A stretch of 64,000 nucleotides of DNA from assembly GCA_017470815.1 (NCBI GenBank), contig JAFUXT010000001.1:36075-100074 (forward strand), given 5' to 3'. The number at the start of each line of letters is the position of its first letter. The stretch's first letter is position 1. The notes beneath the pieces were generated by a model. The model was given only the letters and a program-made list of their open reading frames with translations. It had not been told where the DNA came from and ran no database searches. The stretch is from a bacterium (GTDB lineage: Bacteria; Cyanobacteriota; Vampirovibrionia; Gastranaerophilales; Gastranaerophilaceae). A program made the translations under genes and the position numbers. Shown piece by piece: positions 35,407-44,739 of this stretch.

Positions 35407-36429
35407 ATGTCAGGACGCAAGCCGAATATAGCAATTTTAGGCGCAACAGGAGTTGTTGGCAGAGAAATTACCAAAATATTTGATGAAATGAAGATTGAAT
35501 ATAATTCACTGAAATTTTTATCAAGCGCAAAAAGTGCCGGAACAAAGATAACTTTTCAGGAAAAAGAATACACTGTAGAAGAAGCAAAACCTGAAAGTTT
35601 TGACGGAATAAATATTGTACTTGCGTCGGCAGGTGCTTCGACTTCAAAACTTTTTGCGCCGGAAATCGTAAAAAGAGGCGGTGTTTTGATAGACAATTCT
35701 TCAGCATTCAGAATGGAAGATAATGTTCCGCTTATTATTGTCGGTGCAAACGAAGACGATATAAAATTACACAAAGGTATTATCGCAAATCCAAATTGTT
35801 CAACTTCACAATTGATGTTAGTTTTAAAACCTTTAAATGAAAAATTTAAGATAAAAAGACTTATTGTTTCTACTTATCAGGCTGTTTCAGGTGCGGGTTT
35901 AAAAGCAATAAACGAACTTCGTGAAAATACAAAATGCGCACTTAAAGGAGAAGAATTTGAGCCAAGTGCATTTAAAAAAGAAATCGCCTTTAATGTATTA
36001 CCGCAAATTGATGTATTCTGTGACAACGGCTATACCAAAGAAGAAATGAAAGTTGTAAATGAAACGAAGAAAATTTTGCATCTTGATAAAGATTTGCCGA
36101 TTTCATGCACAGCAGCAAGAGTTCCCGTATTTAACAGTCACTCGGAAGCAGTAGATATTGAGTTTGAAGAAAGTGTTACTCCAGATGAAGTGCGTGAAAT
36201 TTTGAAAAATACTTTTGGAGTAAAAGTTATTGACAACCCTGAAAACTTTGAATATCCTACAACAAAAGATTCCTCAGGGGTTGATCCTGTATATGTCGGC
36301 AGAATAAGAAAAAACCTTGCGTTCAATAACGGTATTTCACTTTGGTGCGTTGCAGATAATTTGCGAATCGGAGCAGCACTAAATACAGTAAGAATTTGTC
36401 AAAAAGTTATTGAAATGGGTTTATATTAA
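35407..36429 (+). CDS. asd: Aspartate-semialdehyde dehydrogenase
   Basis: Reduces aspartyl phosphate to aspartate semialdehyde with NADPH, for lysine/diaminopimelate, threonine and methionine synthesis. The ATG at 35407 has GAGTGAGGAATATAATT before it and gives 340 residues. The longer frame from 35359 lacks a ribosome site. NADP motif ILGATGVVGREI at 10-21, catalytic Cys131 in NPNCSTSQ, substrate motif QAVSGAG, and His in FNSHSEAV. Its stop overlaps by three bases with the stop of the convergent gene. Confidence 0.96.
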   Translation: MSGRKPNIAILGATGVVGREITKIFDEMKIEYNSLKFLSSAKSAGTKITFQEKEYTVEEAKPESFDGINIVLASAGASTSKLFAPEIVKRGGVLIDNSSAFRMEDNVPLIIVGANEDDIKLHKGIIANPNCSTSQLMLVLKPLNEKFKIKRLIVSTYQAVSGAGLKAINELRENTKCALKGEEFEPSAFKKEIAFNVLPQIDVFCDNGYTKEEMKVVNETKKILHLDKDLPISCTAARVPVFNSHSEAVDIEFEESVTPDEVREILKNTFGVKVIDNPENFEYPTTKDSSGVDPVYVGRIRKNLAFNNGISLWCVADNLRIGAALNTVRICQKVIEMGLY

Positions 36430-37919
36430 CCTTTTATCATAACTTTTTCGATATTTCCGCCAACAACTTTTAAGATATCATCCTGATATTTTTCAAATTG
36501 TTCTCTTGAGCAAACAATTTTCCCCGTAACGGTTTTCAGGTTCGGAGGAAATTTGCTTATGGTCGAATTATACACCTTGTTTTTATTATATAAAACAAAA
36601 TTACCGTCTATAATTTCGACTGATTTTAAAAGTTCATTTTCATCAATGCCAAACATTGAATAAGGAATAGTATGACCATGAATCGGATCTATATTAAATG
36701 ACGGCTTGTAGCCGTCTATTTTCAAATTCCCGTTTTTCAGCGATTTTACTTCTACACCAAGCATTTTGAAAACAGATTTTATTTCACCGTCTTTTATTGC
36801 AGTAAATAATGTTTTACCTGTTTCAATATCTTTTTCATTAAGTTTTTCACTTATCATAATCGCCTGAGCGGCTTTTGGTCCTTCATCAATAATACCTGAT
36901 TGGCACGACAATTTTGATGTTTCAATAAACTCTTTAATTTTACCGACAAGACCAACGGGAACAATATTATCATTTTCTTTTCCCTGAATCTGATCAATTT
37001 TACCTTTTAATGATGTCATACCAACCATAGGTTCCCACATATTAAACGGTTTTGTACGTTTTAAATATATATAAAAATCCCCATCGGTTAATGCATCCGA
37101 GGCTTTGTCATCACTTGAACGGGTACACCAATTCTTGTTACTCAGGATTTCAAGGTTCTCAATATTTTTCAGTTTGCCTGCGCTGTCATGCTTAAAAGAC
37201 GGAATTTTTACCCATACTTCGGAATTATTTGACAAATTCATACTCATAAGTAAATTATCTCTTAATCTGTGGGTGTAATATTCAATAAAAGATGGTTTTG
37301 CACAAGTGACATTACGGTCAATCGGTTGAATATCCTCAAATCGTTTTATTGTTTGCAAAAGAGCATCTTCGTTAAATGGTACCGGAATGTGCCTGTTATC
37401 CGCTTTCAGTTCACTTGTTATTGCATGCCAGATAACAAATTTTAATGAATTATTCTCTAATTTTTTTGAAAGTTCAGGGGTCTTGTCTTTTAGTTTTTGT
37501 GGATTTTGAAGCATATCCGACCAATAATTAAGCCTCAATGTACGGGCATGATTTATCTTATCCACCGAATTTTCTCTTATATCAAGGGGAATATAATTTT
37601 TCCATTTAATTTTGGTATAATCTGTTTTTGAAAAATTTTCATAAATATCTGAGGATTTGAAAATTTCCTTTGTTGCTTTTGCAATTTTTGATGCTGACAG
37701 CATGCCGGAATTTATATTGAATCTTTTGCTTCCGGATAATATTTTGGCAGACAAATAGTCAAAAACAGTTTTATACTCCGAAGCCTGTGACATGCCTGTA
37801 AAAACAACACAATCATAATTATTTATATGCAATGAAGGGATATATGTTTTTTGTGCATATAAATTATTTGTATATAAATTCTTATATCTGAAATTTGTAT
37901 TATTTATAGGTTGTAACAT
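36426..37919 (-). CDS. Unknown 497-residue protein with FTG tag and PcfJ-like WCT motif
   Basis: Not assigned. The N-terminus is Asn/Tyr-rich (MLQPINNTNFRYKNLYTNN), then CVVFTGMSQ near 37-45. A helical region follows. Mid-protein, NKNWCTRSSDDKASDALTDG and FYIYLKR, then MVGMTSLKGKIDQIQGKEN, resemble the W-C-T ... Y-L ... G-x-I-x-E-I-x-G-x-x-N pattern of PcfJ-type domains of plasmids and phages. The C-terminus has PPNLKTVTGKIVC as in short leucine-rich-like strands. Function is unknown. The tag suggests the same fate as other tagged proteins. AAAGGTCAGAC gives the start. Confidence 0.7.
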   Translation of the reverse strand: MLQPINNTNFRYKNLYTNNLYAQKTYIPSLHINNYDCVVFTGMSQASEYKTVFDYLSAKILSGSKRFNINSGMLSASKIAKATKEIFKSSDIYENFSKTDYTKIKWKNYIPLDIRENSVDKINHARTLRLNYWSDMLQNPQKLKDKTPELSKKLENNSLKFVIWHAITSELKADNRHIPVPFNEDALLQTIKRFEDIQPIDRNVTCAKPSFIEYYTHRLRDNLLMSMNLSNNSEVWVKIPSFKHDSAGKLKNIENLEILSNKNWCTRSSDDKASDALTDGDFYIYLKRTKPFNMWEPMVGMTSLKGKIDQIQGKENDNIVPVGLVGKIKEFIETSKLSCQSGIIDEGPKAAQAIMISEKLNEKDIETGKTLFTAIKDGEIKSVFKMLGVEVKSLKNGNLKIDGYKPSFNIDPIHGHTIPYSMFGIDENELLKSVEIIDGNFVLYNKNKVYNSTISKFPPNLKTVTGKIVCSREQFEKYQDDILKVVGGNIEKVMIKG

Positions 37920-38469
37920 GTCTGACCTTTATGCGTTTTGATAGAAATAAAACACCTAAAAATAATTTTTGCGCTATTTATTAAAAAAAATAGGAAATGC
38001 CGTTCCTTTTGTAAACAAAAACTTTGATAAATTTATATATCTTATATATTACTTATATAATATTGAAATAAGAATGTGGCTTATTTAAGAATTGTTAACA
38101 ACATTTTAACAAAAAAGGCAATTTTGGAAAATAAAAATACTTTATATAAATGTAAGGGAAATACAAAATTTCAACTTAAGGGAAAATAAAGATTAAATCT
38201 AAAATATATGTGAAAAGGATTTAAGAACGAAAACAAGTTTATTTTATACTCTCTCTCTTAATATCCTCGTGTTTATTTAATGTTGCCGTTATTCAATGGC
38301 AACTTTTTTTTAGTATTGATAATAGTTTTAGTTATTTTGAATATTTGTACAGGAAATACAAAAAATCAATTTGGTAACAAATTTTGAATTGAAAACTAAA
38401 AAATTCAATTAGCGTCCATTTTTGACATGGATATACTTTATACTAAAAATGCAGGTTAACCAAGTCAAG
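37920..38469. other. Long AT-rich gap; possible small RNA ending at 38311
   Basis: 610 bp lie between the divergent genes with no convincing ORF. A rightward intrinsic terminator, GTTGCC ... GGCAAC then eight T (38282-38311), has no protein gene upstream on that strand, so a transcript starting within about 38040-38200 may end here. Confidence 0.4.
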
Positions 38470-38499
38470 TTGACGGGACAGATAACTCTACACTATAAT
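38470..38499 (+). promoter_or_regulatory. Sigma70-type promoter for the DUF2130 gene
   Basis: TTGACG (38470-38475), 18-base spacer, TATAAT (38494-38499), 32 bases before the ATG. Confidence 0.7.
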
Positions 38500-38531
38500 T
38501 AAAAGTAATAAATATTTGAAAGGGAAAATCT

Positions 38532-39746
38532 ATGCAGGAAATTAAATGTCCTAAATGCGGTGAAGTTTTCAAAGTTGATGAATCGGGATATGCCGCTATT
38601 GTAAAGCAAGTCAGAGATGAAGAATTTTCAAAAGAAATTGAAAGCAGACAAATACAATTTGAATCCGAAAAAAATAATGCACTTCAAATTGCAAAATTTG
38701 AAGCAGAAAAAGAATTAAATGAAAAATTAAGTAAAAAAGAAGCAGAAATTACCGATTTAAAAAACAAAATTTCCTCTTTTAATAAAGATAAAGAAATAGA
38801 AATAACAAAACTTTTGGCTGATAAACAGGCGGAATTAACCGAAAAAGAAAGTAAAATTGCCAAATTAAATAATGATATTACTTTGACTGAAAAAGAATGT
38901 CAGTTAAGGGAGCAAACAATAAAAGATAAATATGAAGAACGCCTCAGATTCAAAGACGAAGAAATTGAGCGGTATAAAGATTTCAAAGCAAAATTATCTA
39001 CAAAAATGCTTGGCGAAACATTAGAGCAGCATTGCGAATTATCTTTTGAACAACTTAGAGCAACAGGGTTTAAAAGTGCATATTTTGGTAAAGACAATGA
39101 CGCAAAAACGGGCAGTAAAGGTGATTACATATACAGAGATTACGATTTAAACGGTAATGAACTTATTTCTATTATGTTTGAAATGAAAAACGAAGCGGAT
39201 ACAACTTCAACAAAGAAAAAAAATACTGACTTTTTGAAAGAATTGAACAAAGATCGCACGGAAAAGAAATGCGAATATGCTGTATTGGTGTCAATGCTTG
39301 AGCCTGAAAGTGAACTCTATAACGGCGGAATTGTTGATATGTCGCATTATTACGAAAAAATGTATGTTATCCGACCGCAGTTTTTTATACCTATGATAAC
39401 TATTTTACGTAATGCCGCACTAAATTCTTTGGAGTACAAACAAGAACTTGAACTTGTTCGCAGTCAAAATATTGATGTTTCAAATTTTGAAGCAGCAATG
39501 AATGATTTTAAGGATAAATTTTCTAAAAATTACGAACTTGCAAGTAAAAAATTCAAAACTGCAATCGAAGAAATAGACAAGACTATTGACCATCTGCAAA
39601 AAACAAAAGAGGCACTTTTGTCGTCAGAAAACAATTTGCGTCTTGCAAATAACAAGGCAGAGGATTTGAGTATAAAAAAATTGACCAAAAATAATCCTAC
39701 AATGCAGGCAAAATTTGAAGCACTTAAATTACCAAAGAAAAAATAA
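38532..39746 (+). CDS. DUF2130 protein: zinc ribbon, coiled coil and nuclease-like domain
   Basis: 404 residues. A single CPKC pair sits at the N-terminus, followed by a long Lys/Glu coiled coil (about 30-160). A restriction-endonuclease-like domain follows: [20 protein letters not shown], then [13 protein letters not shown] and [10 protein letters not shown], giving the D ... E-x-K pattern of PD-(D/E)xK enzymes. The C-terminus is another helical region. The family is widespread and uncharacterised, and DNA cleavage or binding is inferred from fold only. AAAGGGAAAATCT precedes the ATG. Confidence 0.85.
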   Translation: MQEIKCPKCGEVFKVDESGYAAIVKQVRDEEFSKEIESRQIQFESEKNNALQIAKFEAEKELNEKLSKKEAEITDLKNKISSFNKDKEIEITKLLADKQAELTEKESKIAKLNNDITLTEKECQLREQTIKDKYEERLRFKDEEIERYKDFKAKLSTKMLGETLEQHCELSFEQLRATGFKSAYFGKDNDAKTGSKGDYIYRDYDLNGNELISIMFEMKNEADTTSTKKKNTDFLKELNKDRTEKKCEYAVLVSMLEPESELYNGGIVDMSHYYEKMYVIRPQFFIPMITILRNAALNSLEYKQELELVRSQNIDVSNFEAAMNDFKDKFSKNYELASKKFKTAIEEIDKTIDHLQKTKEALLSSENNLRLANNKAEDLSIKKLTKNNPTMQAKFEALKLPKKK

Positions 39747-39813
39747 ACAAATTTTTTAAATTTACATAAAATATATTATAGGTATGTGTTTGAGATATAT
39801 TTCTTTATGTTAG

Positions 39814-40147
39814 CCATCTTTTCTTTTTGATTGCGATGCAAAAAGAAAAGATGGCGGAAAAGAAAAACACGCTAAGGAACGATACCGCCTTCGGCGGTAT
39901 AAGACTGCTAACGCAGTAATATGTGCTTTTGCCTGTCGGCAAAAATCTCTTAGCGCGCCTAAAACTACGGCGCGCATTTGAATAACGACCTTTACGCAGT
40001 GAGCAATCATTGTTTGCGACACGACAACAAGGCGGGATTTGTTTGAGCGATAAGCGAGTTATCCCGCCTGAATGTGGAGCAAGTACAAATGATTAGCGAA
40101 CGAAGTGCAGGTCGTGGTTTTGAGGCACTTTTGCCACCAAAAGTGCC
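39814..40147. repeat. Family F hairpin-cluster element (about 340 bp)
   Basis: A GC-richer island in a 560-bp gap with at least six hairpins in order: a 16-bp perfect stem CCATCTTTTCTTTTTG with loop ATTGCGATG (39814-39854); ATACCGCC/GGCGGTAT (39882-39900); ACTGC/GCAGT; TTTTGCC/GGCAAAA; GCGCGCC/GGCGCGC (39953-39975); GGCGGGAT/ATCCCGCC (40031-40068); GGCACTTTTG/CAAAAGTGCC (40124-40147). A second copy starts at 63878. No gene is called here. The flanks (39747-39813, 40148-40305) are plain AT-rich DNA. Confidence 0.75.
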
Positions 40148-40305
40148 CCTGTTCGGAGAACCCTGCGGAGCAATATATTTATTATATTTATATACCGATA
40201 ATATGTTTTATGTTGTGAATATATTAATTATAAATTCTTTCGGATAAGATTATATATTCATGCTAAAATAAGAAAGCATGTAGTATTTATAAGAGGGATA
40301 TAATT

Positions 40306-41589
40306 ATGGCGAATAAGGTTGTTATCGGTGCGCAATGGGGCGATGAAGGTAAAGCAAAAATCACCGATTTACTTGCGCAGGATGCGGATTTAATTATCAG
40401 ATACCAAGGCGGTTGCAATGCAGGTCATACTGTTGTTGCGAATGGCAAAACTTTTAAATTTCACCTTATTCCGTCAGGAATTTTATACAAAGGCAAAACC
40501 TGTTTAATCGGTAATGGTACGGTTGTTTTGCCTGAATATTTTGAACAGGAAATTGAAGGCTTAAAAAAAGAAAATATTGACCTTTCAGGCTTAAAGGTCA
40601 GTCCGCTTGCGACAATAACAATGCCTTGGCACACCGAAGTTGACGGTTACAGCGAAGATAAAGCCCAAAAAGGTAAAATCGGTACCACTAAAAAAGGTAT
40701 TGGTCCGACCTATACCGATAAAATGGCAAGAATTGCGCTAAAAATTGGGGATTTGTACTCAAAAGAAGCATTAGAAGAAAAACTTGATGTCATTTTGCCG
40801 TTAAAAAATAAGCAATTAGAAAAAGTTTACGGCTTAAAAACATACTCAAAAGAAGAAGTTTTGGCTTTGTGTGAAAAATACGCTAAAATTTTTGAACCTT
40901 ATGTTTGCTTTGAATGGCAGGAATTGTTGCAGAAGTTCAAAAAAGAAGGTAAAAAAGTCTTGTTTGAGGGCGCACAGGGCGTAATGCTTGATGTTGATTT
41001 TGGGACCTATCCGTTTGTAACAAGTTCAAACCCGATAGGTGGCGGAGCATGCACAGGCTCCGGCTACGGACCGAAAATGATTGATGAAGTTATCGGGGTT
41101 GCAAAGGCCTATGTAACAAGAGTAGGGGAAGGACCTTTTGTAACGGAATTAACAGACGAAATTGGCGATACGATAAGAGAAGTCGGACACGAATTTGGGG
41201 TAACAACAGGTCGCCCGAGGCGCTGCGGATGGTTTGATGCCGTCACAATGAAGTATGCGTGTTTGGTTGGCGGTTTGACTTCAATTGCGCTGACAAAAAT
41301 TGATGTTTTTGATAAATTTGATGAAATCAAAGTCTGCACAGCATACAAAGACAAACGCAGCGGCAAGATTTATAACTCCTATCCGACAGATGTTTATATT
41401 CACAAGTATTTAGAACCCGTTTATGAAACTCATTCAGGTTGGGGGCAGGATATTACAGGAATCCGCAAATATGAAGATTTGCCTGAAAATGCAAGAAAAT
41501 ATCTTGAAAGGCTTGAAGAAATTCTTGACACTCCGATTTCAATAGTTTCCGTCGGTCCTGACAGAGAACAAACTATTTTTAAGGGGTAA
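40306..41589 (+). CDS. purA: Adenylosuccinate synthase
   Basis: 427 residues, standard length. Joins IMP and aspartate with GTP in AMP synthesis. The P-loop region is GAQWGDEGKAKITD (8-21), with catalytic Asp13 and His41 (NAGH). Further motifs are GTTKKGIGPTYTDK, GVTTGRPRRCGWFD and ALTKIDVFD. The P-loop normally reads GDEGKGK, so Gly17 is replaced by Ala here; otherwise the protein is normal. AGAGGGATATAATT precedes the ATG. Confidence 0.96.
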   Translation: MANKVVIGAQWGDEGKAKITDLLAQDADLIIRYQGGCNAGHTVVANGKTFKFHLIPSGILYKGKTCLIGNGTVVLPEYFEQEIEGLKKENIDLSGLKVSPLATITMPWHTEVDGYSEDKAQKGKIGTTKKGIGPTYTDKMARIALKIGDLYSKEALEEKLDVILPLKNKQLEKVYGLKTYSKEEVLALCEKYAKIFEPYVCFEWQELLQKFKKEGKKVLFEGAQGVMLDVDFGTYPFVTSSNPIGGGACTGSGYGPKMIDEVIGVAKAYVTRVGEGPFVTELTDEIGDTIREVGHEFGVTTGRPRRCGWFDAVTMKYACLVGGLTSIALTKIDVFDKFDEIKVCTAYKDKRSGKIYNSYPTDVYIHKYLEPVYETHSGWGQDITGIRKYEDLPENARKYLERLEEILDTPISIVSVGPDREQTIFKG

Positions 41590-41736
41590 ATTAATTTGTG
41601 TGTACATTAATTACATTTTACCCCACACTGCAAACTAAGTTTCTATCCCCAAGGGGAGGGAAACTTAACAAATTGATATTGTTTGAAAAATAAGTATAAT
41701 AATATTAGGTAACTATATAACGTTACAGTATATATT
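41590..41736. other. Left part of the purA-fliI gap
   Basis: AT-rich spacer with a small CCCC/GGGG palindrome (CTATCCCCAAGGGGAGGG, about 41644-41661). No gene seen. Families D and E occupy the rest of the 430-bp gap. Confidence 0.4.
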
Positions 41737-41844
41737 TGTCGTTGCGAGGAGTCAAAAGATTGACGACGAAGCAATCCAGTTATTTCATCGTTATTGGCAA
41801 ATTAATGGCTGGATTGCCACGCCCTTTCGGGCTCGCAATGACAT
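41737..41844. repeat. Family D dispersed repeat (TGTCGTTGCGAGG ... CTCGCAATGACA)
   Basis: The terminal inverted repeats TGTCGTTGCGAG / CTCGCAATGACA enclose GACGACGAAGCAATCCAG and its near complement CTGGATTGC. A fragment of the same family lies at 60041-60079. It resembles a miniature non-autonomous element. Confidence 0.75.
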
Positions 41845-41880
41845 AGTGCTGTATACTGATAATATAATTACCAAAACTTC

Positions 41881-42016
41881 CCCTCGCCCACAGTATCATT
41901 AGGGTGGGATACAAAGCGAAGCACCGCAGCATAGCGAGGATGGCTGAGCCTGTATGCCGAAGGGCTGAGGGTAGAAAATCAAAACGAAGTATGAGTTTTA
42001 GATTTTCGGGTGAGGG
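41881..42016. repeat. Family E repeat, long copy reaching the fliI ribosome site
   Basis: It begins CCCTCGCCCACAG and ends GATTTTCGGGTGAGGG, as at 22443-22522, with an extra central block (GCGAAGCACCGCAGCATAGC and beyond). Its last bases GGTGAGGGAAT form the Shine-Dalgarno of fliI. Confidence 0.75.
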
Positions 42017-42019
42017 AAT

Positions 42020-43369
42020 ATGAACAACGCAATCGACAAAAGTTCAATAGAAAACTTAAAACAAAGAGTCAAAAATAAACTTGACTCTACACAACTGTTT
42101 ACTTATCGTGGTTCTGTTTCAAAACTTTTGGGTTTAACTGTTGAAGTGAAACTTCCGGGGCTTAAAATCGGTGATTTGTGTTATATCGAAACTTATGACG
42201 GCAGGCAAAAACCTGCAGAGGTTCAGGCTTTTAAAGGAGAAGTTGCACAACTTTCACTTTTATTAGACGGTGAGGGAATCGGGCAGGGCAGTCTTGTTAC
42301 ATCAACAGGGAAACCTATTATTATACCTGTCGGGGATTTTTTACTCGGCAGACTGATTGATCCTATGGGCAATCCCCTTGATGGGAAACCGCTTGATTTG
42401 GAAAATGCAGAGTACAGACCGATTGAAGGGCCTCCGCCGGGGCCGTTTGAACGCCCGATTATTACCGAACAATTTTCAACAGGAGTCCGAGCGATTGACG
42501 GATGTATGACAATGGGTGCAGGTCAACGTCTTGGCTTGTTTGCAGGTTCAGGTGTCGGAAAAAGTACACTATTAGGTATGATTGCAAGAAATTCCGATGC
42601 GGATGTTAACGTAGTGGCCTTGATTGGGGAACGAGGCAGAGAAGTAAAAGAGTTTGTTGAAGATGCATTGGGCGAATATGGTATGAGCCGTTCGGTTCTT
42701 GTGTGTTCAACAGGAGATAAACCTCCGCTGATTCGTCAAAAATGTCTGCTTGCCGCTACTGCGGTGTGTGAATACTTCAGAGATCAGGGTAAAAAAGTTT
42801 TCTTAATGACTGATACTGTTACCCGTTGTGCTATGGCGGGGCGTGAAGTCGGTTTGTCTTTGGGTGAACCGCCTACAATGAAAGGTTATCCGCCATCAAT
42901 TTTCTCATGGCTGCAAAAAGTTCTTGAACGGGCAGGTAACAGTGAAAAAGGTTCTATAACCGCTCTTTATACAGTTTTAATGGAAGGGGATGATATTAAC
43001 GACCCGATAGTTGATATTGTGCGTGGTATCGTTGACGGCCACATTTTCTTATCAAGAAAAGTTGCAGAAGCAAACCACTATCCTGCTATTGATGTATTAG
43101 GAAGTATTTCACGTCTTATGAGTGCGATTGCTTCACCTGAGCATAAGCAGGCAGCCGCAAAATTGAGAACAATAATGTCTTTGTACCGTGAAAATAAGGA
43201 CTTGATTGATGTCGGGATGTACCAACCGGGGTCAAACCCAAGACTTGATACTGCTATCGAAATGATGCCTAAAATTAACGGATTTCTGCAGCAGAGAACA
43301 GACGAAAGTGTTACAATGGAAGGTACAATTAACCAACTTATTGAAATGATGCAGGATGTTGAGATTTAA
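42020..43369 (+). CDS. fliI: Flagellar/type III secretion ATPase FliI
   Basis: 449 residues. A hexameric ATPase that energises flagellar protein export. Residues about 1-110 are the beta-barrel domain. The Walker A AGSGVGKS is at 175-182, with ALIGERGREVKEFVEDALGE following. The export-specific region LGEPPTMKGYPPSIFSWLQK, then LYTVLMEGDDINDPIVDIVR and DGHIFLSR, separates it from F1 beta and V-type subunits. No other flagellar gene (fliH, fliJ, flhA) is nearby. Its Shine-Dalgarno comes from a family E repeat. It could be flagellar or serve an injectisome-like exporter. Confidence 0.93.
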   Translation: MNNAIDKSSIENLKQRVKNKLDSTQLFTYRGSVSKLLGLTVEVKLPGLKIGDLCYIETYDGRQKPAEVQAFKGEVAQLSLLLDGEGIGQGSLVTSTGKPIIIPVGDFLLGRLIDPMGNPLDGKPLDLENAEYRPIEGPPPGPFERPIITEQFSTGVRAIDGCMTMGAGQRLGLFAGSGVGKSTLLGMIARNSDADVNVVALIGERGREVKEFVEDALGEYGMSRSVLVCSTGDKPPLIRQKCLLAATAVCEYFRDQGKKVFLMTDTVTRCAMAGREVGLSLGEPPTMKGYPPSIFSWLQKVLERAGNSEKGSITALYTVLMEGDDINDPIVDIVRGIVDGHIFLSRKVAEANHYPAIDVLGSISRLMSAIASPEHKQAAAKLRTIMSLYRENKDLIDVGMYQPGSNPRLDTAIEMMPKINGFLQQRTDESVTMEGTINQLIEMMQDVEI

Positions 43370-43374
43370 TTTAT

Positions 43375-43403
43375 GTGAATCGTGAATAGTAAATGGTGAA
43401 TTG
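43375..43403. repeat. Family A repeat, single arm
   Basis: GTGAATCGTGAATAGTAAAT then GGTGAATTG, directly after the fliI stop. No mirrored arm was seen. Confidence 0.6.
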
Positions 43404-43473
43404 ACCTTTACAGAATTAAGCAGTTTTATTATGTACGAGTTATACCGTTGATTATTTATAAACTCAATATTCC

Positions 43474-44739
43474 TTAAATATTCTCTATAAATTCCACAAC
43501 TTCTCTCAGCGAATAAATATTTTTTTGCACAAAGAAATTTTTACCCGATTTTTTGCGCACATAATCCAAATTTTTTCCGTCTAAAAAATCTTCGCTGTAT
43601 GGTCTTAGCATAACTGTCGGAATTATAACTGTATCGCAGTCAATATCTTTGACTGCTGCAATCAAATCATCCGTTGTTATAAGTCCCGCAACTGTAATAT
43701 CTTCCCCCCAATAGTTTGATTTAACGGGATATGCTTCGACCGTCAAATTTTTAATTTTTGATAATTTTTTTGCAACTTTTTCAAGCATATTTTTTGCGGC
43801 ATAAGAGCAGGCAAAAATGATTTTGTAAGGTTTTGATACGGATTTTGGCAGATTTAATTTTTTAAAATCATCATAAGTAAGTCTTAATGCTCCCACACCA
43901 TCATCTAACTGGCAAAAATTCCCGTAATATTTCGCAGGAGGTATTGGTTCATCTGCCAAAAGAAAAAATTCGTCGCTGCAACATACACGCCTGAATTTTG
44001 AGGCAATTTCTATGGTTTCTTTTGCACACTTACTATCAACCCGTTTTAATTTTTCTTCTCTAAACTGCGTTATCCCGACAGGAACTATGGCGGTAGATAA
44101 AACAGTATTTTTTAACTGTGCCAAATCAGTCAGAGTTCGTTCCAATTCTTTGCCGTCATTTATTCCGGGGCAAAGAACAATTTGCGCATGAAACGGGATT
44201 TTATTTTTTCTGAGCCATTTTAAATTCTCTAAAGCCTTGCCTGCGTTTGGATTGCGAAGCATTTTTACCCGCAATTCGGGGTTAGTCGTATGAACAGATA
44301 CATAAAAAGGTCCTAAATGAAGTCTTTTTATACGCTCTTTATCCTTTTCAGTCAGATTTGTAAGAGTAATATAAGTACCCTGCAAATACGAAAGCCGATA
44401 ATCATCATCTTTTATATACAAAGTATCTCTCAAACCTTTTGGCTGTTGGTCAACAAAGCAAAATATACAATGGTTTAAACAGGGTTTAATTTTGTCAAAA
44501 ATCGCACTTTCAAAAACAATCCCCAAATCTTCATCAAAATCTTTTTCAATTTCTATTTCTTCAATTTCGCCGTTTTTACGCTTTAGTTCAATCGTGACAA
44601 GTTCTGACTTCATATAAAAATTATAATCAATCATATCTGTCATTTTTTGACCGTCAACGGATAAAATTTCGTCACCTTTGGTGATTTCAAGTTCCTGCGC
44701 TATTGAATTTTCTAAAACACTATCAACTATTGCGCCCAT
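43474..44739 (-). CDS. DUF512 radical-SAM/PDZ protein
   Basis: 421 residues from the ATG at 44737-44739. A TTG 12 bases upstream is an alternative. A short PDZ-like domain comes first (IAQELEITKGDEILSVDGQKM), then a CLNHCIFCFVDQ motif that is a variant SAM-cluster signature, and GLRDTLYIKDDDYRLSYLQG. The C-terminal DUF512 region has AIVPVGITQFREEKL and CSDEFFLLADEPIPP. The family is well conserved in Firmicutes and cyanobacteria. Its reaction is not known to me. The start overlaps the 3' end of the PadR-like gene by 17 bases, an operon. Confidence 0.9.
   Translation of the reverse strand: MGAIVDSVLENSIAQELEITKGDEILSVDGQKMTDMIDYNFYMKSELVTIELKRKNGEIEEIEIEKDFDEDLGIVFESAIFDKIKPCLNHCIFCFVDQQPKGLRDTLYIKDDDYRLSYLQGTYITLTNLTEKDKERIKRLHLGPFYVSVHTTNPELRVKMLRNPNAGKALENLKWLRKNKIPFHAQIVLCPGINDGKELERTLTDLAQLKNTVLSTAIVPVGITQFREEKLKRVDSKCAKETIEIASKFRRVCCSDEFFLLADEPIPPAKYYGNFCQLDDGVGALRLTYDDFKKLNLPKSVSKPYKIIFACSYAAKNMLEKVAKKLSKIKNLTVEAYPVKSNYWGEDITVAGLITTDDLIAAVKDIDCDTVIIPTVMLRPYSEDFLDGKNLDYVRKKSGKNFFVQKNIYSLREVVEFIENI

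Noticed and set aside
39810..40022. 70-residue leftward ORF in the hairpin cluster
   Set aside because: It lies wholly within the family F repeat, has a composition set by palindromes and no Shine-Dalgarno.
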